Below are positions 53,202-61,707 of a DNA stretch of 64,000 nucleotides, in pieces. The position numbers and the translations under genes are program-made. The stretch's first letter is position 1. Every line of letters begins with the position of its first letter. Origin of the DNA: Kibdelosporangium persicum (GTDB taxonomy: Bacteria; Actinomycetota; Actinomycetes; Mycobacteriales; Pseudonocardiaceae); NCBI RefSeq assembly GCF_013280595.1, contig NZ_JAAATY010000028.1:62001-126000 (forward strand), written 5' to 3'. The notes below the pieces were generated by a model that was not told the DNA's origin, did not search any database, and saw only the letters and a list, made by a program, of their open reading frames with translations.

Positions 53202-55207
53202 CCGTCCTGCGTCCGCGCCCGGCGCCGGCCCGGCCGGCGCCGGGCGCGTCGTCCTCGCTCACCAAATCGCAGCGGCTGCTCGGGCGCGACTGGCGCCTCG
53301 CAGCGCTGTTCATCGGGCCGACGCTGGTGCTGGTCGCCGGCCTGATCCTGTTCCCGATCGTCAGCTCGATCTTCACCAGCGCCACGGAGCGCCACGGTGC
53401 GGAGACGGTCTTCGTCGGGCTGGACAACTACACCGCCCTCATCGACGACACCCTGTTCCACACGGGCGTGCTCAACTCGTTCGTCTTCACCGCGTACGCC
53501 GAGATTTTCAAGGTGACCCTCGGTCTCATCGCGGCGTTGATGCTGCACCACATGCGCCGCGGCCGGGCCATCGTCGCCGGGGTGATCCTGCTGCCGTGGG
53601 TGGTGCCGACGGTTGTCACGGCCTTCACCTGGCGGTCCTTGTTCGACCCGATCTTCGGCAGCGTCAACGTCCTGCTCACCGATTCGGGGATCGGGCCCGG
53701 ACTCGCCGCGATCGGGCTCGTCGACAAGTGGCCCGCGGAGTGGTTGTCCGATCCCAACCTCGCGATGCCCGCGGTCATCCTGGTCAACGTCTGGAAGGGC
53801 ATCCCGTTCTTCGCGGTGACGTTCCTGGCCGGGCTCAAGGCCATCGACAGCGGCCTCTACGAGGCGGCGATGGTGGACGGCGCCTCGCCGTGGCAACGTT
53901 TCGTGCACATCACGCTGCCGGGGCTGCGGCACGTCATGATCGTGACGGTGCTGCTGTCGTCGATCTGGACGTTCAACAACTTCGACCTGATCTGGCTGAT
54001 GACCCAGGGCGGGCCAGGGGACGCCACCGCCCCGTACGTGATGGTGGCCTACTCGAAAGCCATCCTGCAGTTGCAACTGGGCGCGGGCGCCGCGGTCACG
54101 CTGGTGATGCTGCCGATCATCGGCATTCTCGTGGTGATCCTCGTGCGGATGATGAGACGCAACGATCTGCCGAGCGCAGGCGACATGGGGCGCAGGCGGC
54201 TGACTCCCGCTCAGCGCAGGGCGATGCCGTGGGTGATCGTCGTGGTCTCGGTGCTCGTGCTGGTCTGGGCGTCACCGCAGATCGTGTGGAAGGCCGCGCT
54301 CGTGCTGGGCGTGTTCGTATTGCTCGCGGCCGCCGTCGGACGGGTCGTCTCCGCGTTCGCCGCGCGGGGCAACCGGGTGGCCGCACGCCTGGTCAGCGGC
54401 ACCGGCACGGGGGTCGCGCTCGTGGGTCTGCTGGGCTTCGTGCTCGCCCCGCTCTACTGGATGACGATCACGGCCTTCAAGTCCGACGACCAGATCGTCG
54501 CGCGCACCGACGACCTCTGGCCGACCCCGTGGACCACCGAGCAGTTCACCAACCTGTTCACGGGCCGGGCGTTCGGCACCTGGTACGTCAACACGATCCT
54601 GGTGTCGGTGGCGTCCACCGTGATCGCCCTGGTCTGCGCGGCGCTGGCCGGCTACGCGTTGGCGCGGCTGAGGTTCCGGGGTTCGGAGAGCTTCACGGTG
54701 ACGATCCTGCTCACCTACGTGATGCCGGGTGCGCTGCTGTTCATCCCGCTGTACCAGATGATGAGCGGGATCGGGCTCAACGACTCGTTGTGGTCGCTCG
54801 TGCTCGCCTACCCCACGTTCACCCTGCCGTTCGCGACGTGGCTGCTCGTCGGCTACTTCAAGTCGATCCCGGCCGACCTCGAGGAGGCCGCGCTGGTCGA
54901 CGGCTGCACGCGGTTCGGGGCGTTCATCCGGATCGTGCTGCCGCTGGCCAAGCCTGGCCTGCTCGCGGTCGCGCTGTTCACGCTCACCAACGCGTGGAAC
55001 GAGTTCCTGTTCGCCTTCGTGTTCATCACCAACGACGACTACAAGACGCTGCCTGTCGGCATGCAGTCGATGATCTTCGGCGACGTCGTGCCGCAGGGGC
55101 AGCTGGCCGCGGCCTCGCTGCTGATCAGCATCCCGGTCGTGCTCATGTACGCGTTGGGGCAACGGTTCCTGACCGAAGGCCTCACCGCGGGGGCGGTGAA
55201 GGGATGA
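53198..55207 (+). CDS. Fused ABC-transporter permease (MalF-MalG type in one chain)
   Basis: 669 aa, about twice the size of one permease. The N-half (~30-330) and C-half (~395-669) each carry an EAA loop for ATPase contact: EAAMVDGASPWQRFVHITLPG and EEAALVDGCTRFGAFIRIVLPLAKPG. A ~60-residue linker with two membrane helices joins them. In most sugar ABC systems these are separate proteins; no stop or frameshift was seen here, so the fusion is genuine in this sequence. Start GTG overlaps the binding-protein stop; its own stop overlaps the next start (ATGA). Confidence 0.9.
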   Translation: MTVLRPRPAPARPAPGASSSLTKSQRLLGRDWRLAALFIGPTLVLVAGLILFPIVSSIFTSATERHGAETVFVGLDNYTALIDDTLFHTGVLNSFVFTAYAEIFKVTLGLIAALMLHHMRRGRAIVAGVILLPWVVPTVVTAFTWRSLFDPIFGSVNVLLTDSGIGPGLAAIGLVDKWPAEWLSDPNLAMPAVILVNVWKGIPFFAVTFLAGLKAIDSGLYEAAMVDGASPWQRFVHITLPGLRHVMIVTVLLSSIWTFNNFDLIWLMTQGGPGDATAPYVMVAYSKAILQLQLGAGAAVTLVMLPIIGILVVILVRMMRRNDLPSAGDMGRRRLTPAQRRAMPWVIVVVSVLVLVWASPQIVWKAALVLGVFVLLAAAVGRVVSAFAARGNRVAARLVSGTGTGVALVGLLGFVLAPLYWMTITAFKSDDQIVARTDDLWPTPWTTEQFTNLFTGRAFGTWYVNTILVSVASTVIALVCAALAGYALARLRFRGSESFTVTILLTYVMPGALLFIPLYQMMSGIGLNDSLWSLVLAYPTFTLPFATWLLVGYFKSIPADLEEAALVDGCTRFGAFIRIVLPLAKPGLLAVALFTLTNAWNEFLFAFVFITNDDYKTLPVGMQSMIFGDVVPQGQLAAASLLISIPVVLMYALGQRFLTEGLTAGAVKG

Positions 55208-56481
55208 GCGAGGCCCCGGCTATCACCGAGGAGCACGTCCCGACGGCATCCCGGCCGAGCGACCTGCGCATCACCGACCTGCGGGTGGCCAACCTGACCG
55301 GCGTGCCGTTCCGCTCGTCGATCATCAGGATCGACACCAACCAGGGGCTGGTCGGCTACGGGGAAGTGCGCGACCAGGCCAGTGCCACCTACGCGCTCAT
55401 GCTCAAGAGCCGGCTCGTCGGTGAGAATCCCTGCAACGTCGACAAGATCTTCCGCAAGATCAAGCAGTTCGGGTTCCACGGCCGCCAGGGCGGCGGGGTC
55501 TCCGGCGTCGAGATGGCGCTGATGGACCTCGCCGGCAAGGCGTACGGAGTGCCCGCGTACGCGCTGATCGGGGGCCGGTTCCGGGACGAGATCCGCTGTT
55601 ACGCGGACACGCCGTCGCTGCCGGACCCGCACGCGATGGGCGCCCGGCTGCTCGATCGCAAGCAGCGCGGGTTCACGATGCTGAAGATGGATGTGGGCAT
55701 CGACCTGCTGTGGGACGTGCCCGGGGCGCTGATCGCGCCGCCGGGCGCCCGTGCGGACCTGACGACGATGCATCCGTTCACCGGTATCCAGGTCACCGCG
55801 AAGGGCGTCGACCACCTGGCGTCCTATGTGGACGTCGTCCGCTCCGTCGTCGGCTACGACATCGCGCTCGCCGCCGACCACTTCGGCCACATCGCCCTCG
55901 ACTCCTGCATCCGGATCGGCCGCGCGCTGGAACCGTTCACGCTGGCGTGGATCGAGGACCTGATCCCGTGGCAGCTGACCGACCAGTGGCGCCAGCTCAC
56001 CGCGGCCGTCGCCGTCCCGACGTGCACGGGGGAGGACATCTACCTCCTCGACGGCTTCCGGCCGCTGCTCGACGCCGGCGCCATCCGCGTCGTGCACCCT
56101 GACCCGGCGACGGCGGGCGGGATCGCGGAGACCAAGCGGCTCGGCGACTACGCGCAGGAGCGCGGGATCGCGATGGCGCTGCACCTGGCGGCGTCGCCGA
56201 TCGCGACGATGGCGTGCGTGCACCTGGCCGCCGCCACGGAGAACTTCCTCGCGCTGGAACACCACGCGGCCGACGTGGAGTTCTGGAGCGACCTCGTCAC
56301 CGACCTGCCCCGCCCGCTGATCCAGAACGGCCACATCACGGTGCCGCACACGCCAGGACTGGGGTTCGGCGACATCGACGAGGAGCTGCTGCGCCGCCAC
56401 CTCGACCCGCGCGATCCGGTGTTCTTCGCCGAGACGACGCACTGGGACTCCGAGTCGAGCCACGACCGGCTGTGGAGCTGA
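55204..56481 (+). CDS. Enolase-superfamily sugar-acid dehydratase (mandelate racemase family) 2
   Basis: 425 aa from ATG 55204, overlapping the permease stop. MR/MLE features: GYGEVRDQASATY, LKMDVGIDLLWDV, IALAADHFGHI, WIEDLIPWQ, TGEDIYLLDGF and ALHLAASPIG. Catalytic metal ligands Asp/Glu/Glu are present; a His pair (DHFGH, ALHLA) resembles the dehydratase subgroups. Distinct from dehydratase 1 (about a third identical by eye), so the locus may process two stereo-isomers or two steps. Last gene of the plus-strand operon. Confidence 0.85.
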   Translation: MSEAPAITEEHVPTASRPSDLRITDLRVANLTGVPFRSSIIRIDTNQGLVGYGEVRDQASATYALMLKSRLVGENPCNVDKIFRKIKQFGFHGRQGGGVSGVEMALMDLAGKAYGVPAYALIGGRFRDEIRCYADTPSLPDPHAMGARLLDRKQRGFTMLKMDVGIDLLWDVPGALIAPPGARADLTTMHPFTGIQVTAKGVDHLASYVDVVRSVVGYDIALAADHFGHIALDSCIRIGRALEPFTLAWIEDLIPWQLTDQWRQLTAAVAVPTCTGEDIYLLDGFRPLLDAGAIRVVHPDPATAGGIAETKRLGDYAQERGIAMALHLAASPIATMACVHLAAATENFLALEHHAADVEFWSDLVTDLPRPLIQNGHITVPHTPGLGFGDIDEELLRRHLDPRDPVFFAETTHWDSESSHDRLWS

Positions 56482-56490
56482 GAGCGCCCG

Positions 56491-57231
56491 TCAGGCCGGG
56501 CCCTGCTCGGCACGCCACCGCTCGTACTCGGGCCGGGCCTCGTCCGACAACGGGTAGTACAGCCGCATGTCGCCGCCCTCAGCCAGCCGGAGCCGGGAGA
56601 ACTCCTCCCATTCCGCGTGCTCCTGGGCGACAGCCAGCAGAGTGGGCGCGAGCTTGATCGGTACCACGACCGCCCCGTCGTCGTCGGCGACGACGATGTC
56701 GCCCGGCTCGACGAGCGTGCCACCACACGCCACCGGCACGTTGACGGCGGCCGGGACGATGTCGGTCTGGGCGTGGAAGTTCGGCGTGGCGCCCCGGATC
56801 CATAACCCGAGGCCGAGCCGCTTGGCCTCGCCGATGTCGCGCAGGCACCCGTCGATCACCACACCGGCGCCGCCGCGGCCCTTGAAGTAGGTCAGCATCA
56901 TCTCGCCGAACACGCCGCTGCGCATGTCGCCGCGCGCGTCGACGACGATCATGTCACCGGGCTGGGCGTGGTACATGACGTGCCGATGCAGCTGCTTCTC
57001 CGGCTCGGCGTACTCGTCGACGGGGTAGAGGTCCTCCCGCTTCGGCAGGAACTGCAGCGTCAGCGCCGGGCCGGCCACGCGCACGCCGGGGGTCACCGAA
57101 ACCGGGCCTTGGATGAACGCGCTGCGGATGCCCATGCGGCTGAGCTCGGCGCTGGCCGTCGCGCTGCCGATGGCCGCGAGGGCCGCACTGAGCTCGGCAG
57201 GCGGGCGAACGATGTCGTGCGACTCGACCAC
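56491..57231 (-). CDS. RraA-like / 4-hydroxy-4-methyl-2-oxoglutarate aldolase-family protein
   Basis: 246 aa from GTG 57231 (GGGAG 8 nt upstream); the upstream extension is not protein-like. Fold signature: YHAQPGDMIVVDARGDMRSGVFGEMM and GAGVVIDGCLRDIGEAK, with VEPGDIVVADDDGAVVVP. These are the metal and substrate residues of class II HMG/CHA aldolases that split or decarboxylate 2-oxo acids. With the two dehydratases (which make 2-keto-3-deoxy acids) it could supply a retro-aldol or decarboxylation step. Transcribed toward dehydratase 2 (9-bp gap), with an inverted repeat ahead of it. Confidence 0.85.
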   Translation of the reverse strand: MVESHDIVRPPAELSAALAAIGSATASAELSRMGIRSAFIQGPVSVTPGVRVAGPALTLQFLPKREDLYPVDEYAEPEKQLHRHVMYHAQPGDMIVVDARGDMRSGVFGEMMLTYFKGRGGAGVVIDGCLRDIGEAKRLGLGLWIRGATPNFHAQTDIVPAAVNVPVACGGTLVEPGDIVVADDDGAVVVPIKLAPTLLAVAQEHAEWEEFSRLRLAEGGDMRLYYPLSDEARPEYERWRAEQGPA

Positions 57232-57473
57232 GTCGGTAGCTCCCTCGGGTCCGCGCTGACCGAAACTATCGGAGAGTTTCGATGGGATTTCGATCAAGCG
57301 TAGTCCGGCGAACCTGCTTTTGGCGATGCCAGGCGAGTGGCGGCGCGGTGCTGCTCCGCATGACCAGTGCGCCCTTGTCCGACAACGGGTGCCGGGCCAC
57401 GTACTCCACACTGGAGCGCAATTGCAGGAAGGCAGCCGGACATGGGCGACCGGCACGATCGTGCGTAAACGGG
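57232..57473. other. Promoter region of the RraA-like gene
   Basis: 242 bp. Contains the GAAACT/AGTTTC inverted repeat. No gene or hairpin seen in 57300-57473. Confidence 0.5.
57261..57294. promoter_or_regulatory. CGAAACT-AGTTTCG inverted repeat with TTTCGAT direct repeats
   Basis: CGAAACT (57261-57267) and AGTTTCG (57275-57281) form a perfect 7-bp inverted repeat. TTTCGAT recurs at 57277 and 57288, 11 bp apart. The arrangement resembles IclR-family or GntR-family operators and lies 30 bp upstream of the RraA-like start. Confidence 0.5.
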
Positions 57474-57974
57474 TTACCGGCGGACGGTGCTCTGGTGATG
57501 GCCGTAGGGCGCGGCGTCGAGCAGTGTTACTCGCACGGTGTCTCCATTGGGGACCGTGTACGTCCGCTGCTCGCCGCGTCGGGCGCCGTACAGTGCGATG
57601 CCGATCGGCGAATCCGGGGAGTACACCTCGATGTCGCCCAGTTCGGCCTCGTGCCGGAGACCCAGCAGGAAGGTTTCCGTGTCGTTGTCGTCGTCGTAGC
57701 GGACGGTCAGCACCATGCCCGGTTCGGCGATCCCGTCGTCCGGTGGATCCTCGCCGACAACCGCGTCGCGCAGGAGATCCTGGATCTCGCGGATCCGTGC
57801 CTGCCGTTGCCCGGTCCGCACGATGGTGTCGTGATCGTCCCGGTCGGCGGTCGTGACATCGGGATCGGCGTTCCCCGTCGTGTGTTGGTGGCGCAGCAAC
57901 CTGGCGAGCTCGTCGCGAAGAGCTGCATGGGCGTGCTGCGACAGCCAGTGCCGCGAAGAGGTGCTGGTCATCAT
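57474..57974 (-). CDS. GreA/GreB-family transcription elongation factor-like protein
   Basis: 166 aa. N-terminal helices (LRDELARLLRHQ, TIVRTGQRQARIREIQDLLRDA) suit the coiled-coil hairpin, and the C-terminal FKBP-like GreA domain (GMVLTVRYDDDNDTETFLLG, VYSPDSPIGIALYGARRGEQRTYTVPNGDTVRVTLLDA) is clear. GreA factors stimulate RNA cleavage by stalled polymerase; actinobacteria carry extra Gre-like proteins with unknown roles. The tip acidic residues cannot be placed with certainty. Two adjacent ATG codons are possible starts. Confidence 0.8.
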   Translation of the reverse strand: MMTSTSSRHWLSQHAHAALRDELARLLRHQHTTGNADPDVTTADRDDHDTIVRTGQRQARIREIQDLLRDAVVGEDPPDDGIAEPGMVLTVRYDDDNDTETFLLGLRHEAELGDIEVYSPDSPIGIALYGARRGEQRTYTVPNGDTVRVTLLDAAPYGHHQSTVRR

Positions 57975-58010
57975 GATCGGCTTTCTCGTCGTCAGTGCGC
58001 TGAGGAGGCG

Positions 58011-58047
58011 TTCGTGAGGGCTGGCGGGGTACTCCAGCCCTCACGAA
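58011..58047. terminator. Hairpin with GTGAGGG core
   Basis: TTCGTGAGGGCTGG (58011-58024) and CCAGCCCTCACGAA (58034-58047) form a perfect 14-bp stem with a 9-nt loop. It lies 20 bp past the OrfA-like fragment and 37 bp upstream of the Gre-like gene. Shares the CGTGAG arm start with the hairpins at 2662 and 11649. Confidence 0.85.
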
Positions 58048-58067
58048 CCTTCGATGAGTCCCGCGTG

Positions 58068-58277
58068 TCAGCGGTCCTCTGGGCTACGTGTGTGCTCCCG
58101 CGGGACGGCCTTCGCGTCGACGGCGAACCAGGTGGCCGCCTTCAGCAGGATTTCCTTCTCCGTGCGCAGCAAGGCGTTCTCTGCGCGGAGCCATGCCAGC
58201 TCGGCGTGCACGTCGTGGATGACGGGCCGCTCACCGCGCCCGGAGGAAGACGCATCGTCGGGATCGATCGGGTCCAT
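58068..58277 (-). pseudogene. IS3-family OrfA-like C-terminal fragment
   Basis: 69 aa from ATG 58277, without a good ribosome binding site. ELAWLRAENALLRTEKEILLKAATWFA is the leucine-zipper end of IS3-type OrfA transposases (family consensus LRxENxxLRxEKEILKKAaaFFA). The N-terminal HTH is missing and no OrfB follows, so this is a remnant or a domesticated small protein. Confidence 0.65.
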
Positions 58278-58303
58278 GTGCTTGTCCGGAGGTTCGCGTC
58301 GGG

Positions 58304-59566
58304 TCAGCGCAGGGGATCGAACTCGCGCAGCGCATCGGGTTGTTTGCCGGTGGTGATTTGCTCGGCCAGCAACCGCCCGGTGATCGGTCCGTGGGTCAAT
58401 CCCCACATGCCGTGCCCGCCTGCGACGAACAGTCCAGGGGTGTTCGTGGCGCCGATCACGGGTCGTCCGTCGGTGGTCACGGGCCGGGCACCGACCCACG
58501 CATCGGTGCGCTCGTCCCAGCGGATGCCGGTGAGCAGCGGCCGTGCCGAGGCGATGATCGCGTCGATGCGGGCCTGGTCGAGCGGTGCGTCCGGGTCCCG
58601 GAACTCCATGGTCCCGGCCACCCGGATGCCGCCCTGGTACGGGGTGCAGGCCACGCGGATCTCCGGCAGGTAGATCGGCCCTGGAACCGGATGGTCTGTC
58701 GGTGCCGTGAAGGAGTAGCCGCGCCCGGCGCGTACTGGGACGGTGACTCCCCATGTCCTGCTGAGTTCGCCAAGCCACGCTCCGGTCGCGACAACGACAG
58801 CGTCGGCAGACAGCGACCGGCCCGTGGCCGACTTCACGGTGTAGCCATCACGGTCCCGTCGCACAGACGTGACCTCGAAGCGATCATGAACGGTGGCGCC
58901 GCGGCTGACCACTGACTGGCCCAGCGACTCCACGAAGCGTCCAGGATCGACGTACCGTTGCCCGTCGAGCCGGACGCCGGCGCCCAGGCGGGCTGTCGCC
59001 TGCGGGAGTTGTTCGCGCAGCTCGTTCGCGGTGAGCCGGACGTAGGAGATGTCCTGCCCCGCGTCGCTGAGACGTCGGAGTTCCCCGAGCAGGCCCGCGG
59101 CGTGTCCGGCGGTTTCGAACACCGCCGTGATGGGCGCGTCGACAGTCGGCGCGGTCACGCCGTTGGCGCTGAGCTCGTCGAAGGCTTCCAGGCATTCCTC
59201 GTTCAGCGGCAGGTTGGCCCGCACCGCACGTCCCCACTTCTTCCAGGTGCAGTGCGCCGCGAACCGGGCGAGAAACGCCCACAGACGAGGGTCGGGACTC
59301 GCCGGAACGTGCAAGGGAGCTTGCCGGTCGACCAGTGACCGCAGTCCGTAGCGCAGGACGTTCGGTTCGTTGAGCGGGATCGCCAGCCCAGGCGAGAGCC
59401 AGCCCGCATTGCCCCACGAGGACCCGGCCGCGACGCCCTTCCGGTCGACCACGGTCACCGTCACCCCGCGGTCTTGCAGGAACCACGCGGTCGACAGGCC
59501 GACGACACCGGCACCGATCACGATCACCGACCGCGGGCCGCCGTCGATCCGGTCAAGATCGCCCAT
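58304..59566 (-). CDS. FAD-dependent D-amino-acid dehydrogenase (DadA-like)
   Basis: 420 aa from ATG 59566 (GGAGGAC site). Dinucleotide motif VIVIGAGVVGLSTAWFLQDRG, then AAGSSWGNAGWLSPG and the C-terminal VGARPVTTDGRPVIGAT...GLFVAGGHGMWGLTHGP, typical of DadA/glycine-oxidase-type enzymes. Oxidises D-amino acids (or related amines) to the 2-oxo acid; the electron acceptor is unclear. Divergence is absent: the PucR-type regulator lies just upstream on the same strand with repeated TTGTCCGGA motifs between, implying direct control. Confidence 0.9.
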   Translation of the reverse strand: MGDLDRIDGGPRSVIVIGAGVVGLSTAWFLQDRGVTVTVVDRKGVAAGSSWGNAGWLSPGLAIPLNEPNVLRYGLRSLVDRQAPLHVPASPDPRLWAFLARFAAHCTWKKWGRAVRANLPLNEECLEAFDELSANGVTAPTVDAPITAVFETAGHAAGLLGELRRLSDAGQDISYVRLTANELREQLPQATARLGAGVRLDGQRYVDPGRFVESLGQSVVSRGATVHDRFEVTSVRRDRDGYTVKSATGRSLSADAVVVATGAWLGELSRTWGVTVPVRAGRGYSFTAPTDHPVPGPIYLPEIRVACTPYQGGIRVAGTMEFRDPDAPLDQARIDAIIASARPLLTGIRWDERTDAWVGARPVTTDGRPVIGATNTPGLFVAGGHGMWGLTHGPITGRLLAEQITTGKQPDALREFDPLR

Positions 59567-59633
59567 GACTGTCCTCCACCGCACGAACCTGTTGCCTCTG
59601 CGGCCAGGATGGCTCGGGTCGGCCGAGTGATCG

Positions 59634-59674
59634 TTGTCCGGAATCGACAAACGCGGTGGATCGGTTTGTCCGGA
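59634..59674. promoter_or_regulatory. TTGTCCGGA direct repeats with inverted half-sites
   Basis: TTGTCCGGA occurs at 59634 and 59666 (32 bp apart, three turns). TTGTC/GACAA (59634-59638 and 59646-59650) forms an inverted pair. They lie between the PucR gene and DadA-like gene and are likely PucR-type sites. Confidence 0.5.
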
Positions 59675-59678
59675 CCGG

Positions 59679-61220
59679 TCAAGGGGAGTCTTCGGAGACC
59701 GCCAGTTCGATGATCATGGCCAGCCGTTTCGCGGGCAGGTCGAGCTGGAGGGTGGTCACTTCGGCCATCTTGCGCAGCCGGTAACGGATGGTGTTGGGGT
59801 GTACGTCCAGCCGCTCAGCGGCCTGCGCCAAATCGCCCTGGGCCTCCAGCCACGCGCGCAACGTCGCGATGTAACTGGTGGCATGGGCCGCGTCGTGACG
59901 GCGCAGGTCGGCGATCGGTCCTCGGGTCGGCGCCCGCCCGGAGGCCGCCGCCGCGCGCAGCCGCAGCACCAGAATGTCGTCCCACGACTCGTCATAGGCG
60001 ATCGCCGTATCCGTGACCGGTTGCGCATCGTGTAGCGCGAGGCATTCGTCGGCTTCCCGGCGGCTGGCCGGCAGCTCCGCGGACGATGCCGCGGCGCCGA
60101 TCCCCGCGGTCACCCGCACCTGGCGAGGCAGTGCCTCACATATGCCGCTGATCCAAGCTCGGGCCGCGGCGACCTCGTCACCGGGCAGAATCGTGTACAC
60201 GGTGTTGCCGAACAACGTGCTCCGTCCCGGCCGCGACCAGCCGAAACCCGTAGTCGCGCGTTCGAACGCCAACAAGAGCGCGGCATGGCGCTCCTCGGCG
60301 ATGTGCGCCTGCAAGGCGATCACCCGGAACTGGCCGGGCGGCAAGCCGAGCCGGCTGATCACCGCCGCGGCGTCGGCCGTGCCCTCGAGCAGCCGGATCA
60401 CGAGATCGGACTCGACCTGGCGTTCCAGGTCCGCGCTGGCACGGGATCGCAGCAAATGCAGCGCCACCGTGCGCGAACTGTCCCGCAGCACGGCACACCC
60501 CGCGTCGGTCAACGGGCGCTCGCACTCCACCCAGATCGAGCCCAGTGATTCCCGGCCCGCGCGCACCGCCACCACCATGCGGCCGCTCAGCCCGTGCTCC
60601 GGCGAAGCGGCCACGAACAGCGGCTCATCCGACACCGCGAGATGATCGAACACGCCCCGTTCCTCGAACAACGCCCGCACCGGATCGGGCACGCGTCGTC
60701 CCATGATCGTGTTCAACCGGACCGGATCGGCGTGCTGCTGCACACTCGAATAGGCCAGAACCCGTGACAGCTGGTCTTCGATGACCACTGCGCTGCCCAC
60801 CGCTCCCGCGAGGCTGTCGGCCAGGGCGAACAAGTCGGTCGGCCCGCGCCCCGACTCGGTTTCGCGGCCCTCCAGTACCAGCCCGTAGACCATGCCGGCG
60901 AGCTGGCTCCACGACACATCCGGATCCACCACGAGCACCGCCACGCCGCTGCTTTCCGCGCGCGCGATCGCCTCCTGGTCCAGGCGCTCGGGATCGCCGC
61001 GGACCAAGACGACCAACGCGTGCGCGGCAGCGGCCAGCTCCACGGCCGCGGCCACCGACTCCGATCCCACCGCGAGGAACGCGTCCCCGCGCGGAGCGCT
61101 TCGATCGGTCGGGTCGTGCATCACCACGTCACGCAGGGCCACATCCCGCGAGACGGGACAGCACCACAACCGTGCTCCATACCCGCCGAGGACGTTCACC
61201 AGCCGATCCAGGGTCACCAT
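59679..61220 (-). CDS. PucR-family transcriptional regulator
   Basis: 513 aa from ATG 61220 (GTG 61238 would add six). N-terminal PucR-type sensory domain (DRSAPRGDAFLAVG...ESSGVAVLVVDPDVSW), a middle GGDEF-like helical part (LEGTADAAAVISRLGLPPGQF), and C-terminal HTH_30 (GDLAQAAERLDVHPNTIRYRLRKM). Family members (PucR, CdaR) activate catabolic genes for purines, glycerate or amino acids. Followed 112 bp later by the DadA-like gene, its probable target. Confidence 0.9.
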   Translation of the reverse strand: MVTLDRLVNVLGGYGARLWCCPVSRDVALRDVVMHDPTDRSAPRGDAFLAVGSESVAAAVELAAAAHALVVLVRGDPERLDQEAIARAESSGVAVLVVDPDVSWSQLAGMVYGLVLEGRETESGRGPTDLFALADSLAGAVGSAVVIEDQLSRVLAYSSVQQHADPVRLNTIMGRRVPDPVRALFEERGVFDHLAVSDEPLFVAASPEHGLSGRMVVAVRAGRESLGSIWVECERPLTDAGCAVLRDSSRTVALHLLRSRASADLERQVESDLVIRLLEGTADAAAVISRLGLPPGQFRVIALQAHIAEERHAALLLAFERATTGFGWSRPGRSTLFGNTVYTILPGDEVAAARAWISGICEALPRQVRVTAGIGAAASSAELPASRREADECLALHDAQPVTDTAIAYDESWDDILVLRLRAAAASGRAPTRGPIADLRRHDAAHATSYIATLRAWLEAQGDLAQAAERLDVHPNTIRYRLRKMAEVTTLQLDLPAKRLAMIIELAVSEDSP

Positions 61221-61707
61221 GACCCGTTGACACCCCACTCATCCACAGCGATGCCGGACATGGACACCTTCTTCCCGAAGTTCTCCGTCGTACGGTATTG
61301 CCGCGTGCCGGACATCGCCCGAACGCCCCTGTTGGTGGCCAGTTTGAACTCCCCACTGGCGGCCAGTTAGTGGGGAGTTATCTGGCCATGCGCCCCATTA
61401 CGTAGCGTGGCTCTCGGCCGACGTGGCTTAGCCCGCGGAGAGCTGCCCGCCCATCGGCTGGAGTGGCTTCGATCTGCCTTTTCTGAGGCCGAGGGGACCA
61501 CCATCTCGCCAGTCTTGGGACCAACCGACACCAGCGCGGAAGTGGAACGGGTTATTACGCGGTCCGGCGGGCCGCCGCCGCGTTCCTGAACGACCGATCA
61601 GCGGAATAGCGGGCGGATTGCCCCTGCAAAACCATTAGTGAATCGACTTGCTCCGCTGATGTACTGATGTGCCACTGTGAGTCTGCTGCGCGACGGAGGT
61701 AATAGTT
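61221..61707. other. Intergenic region with IS-end-like repeat, upstream of the methyltransferase
   Basis: 487 bp without a gene. Includes the repeat/hairpin 61337-61387. The half after 61400 is less GC-rich than the rest of the window (AAAACCATTAGTGAATC, 61627-61643), consistent with acquired sequence and with the methyltransferase promoter. Confidence 0.5.
61337..61387 (+). repeat. IS21-end-like repeat, left copy, with hairpin
   Basis: GGCCAGTT TGAACTCCCC ACTGGC GGCCAGTT (61337-61368): two GGCCAGTT copies around a CCCC block, continuing into TGGGGAGTTATCTGGCC. AACTCCCCACT (61347-61357) and AGTGGGGAGTT (61369-61379) make a perfect 11-bp stem. A closely related segment lies inverted at 62770-62839. 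Confidence 0.7.

Noticed and set aside
53596..56481. 961-aa version of dehydratase 2
   Set aside because: The extension overlaps the permease in another frame; ATG 55204 has the usual ATGA overlap.
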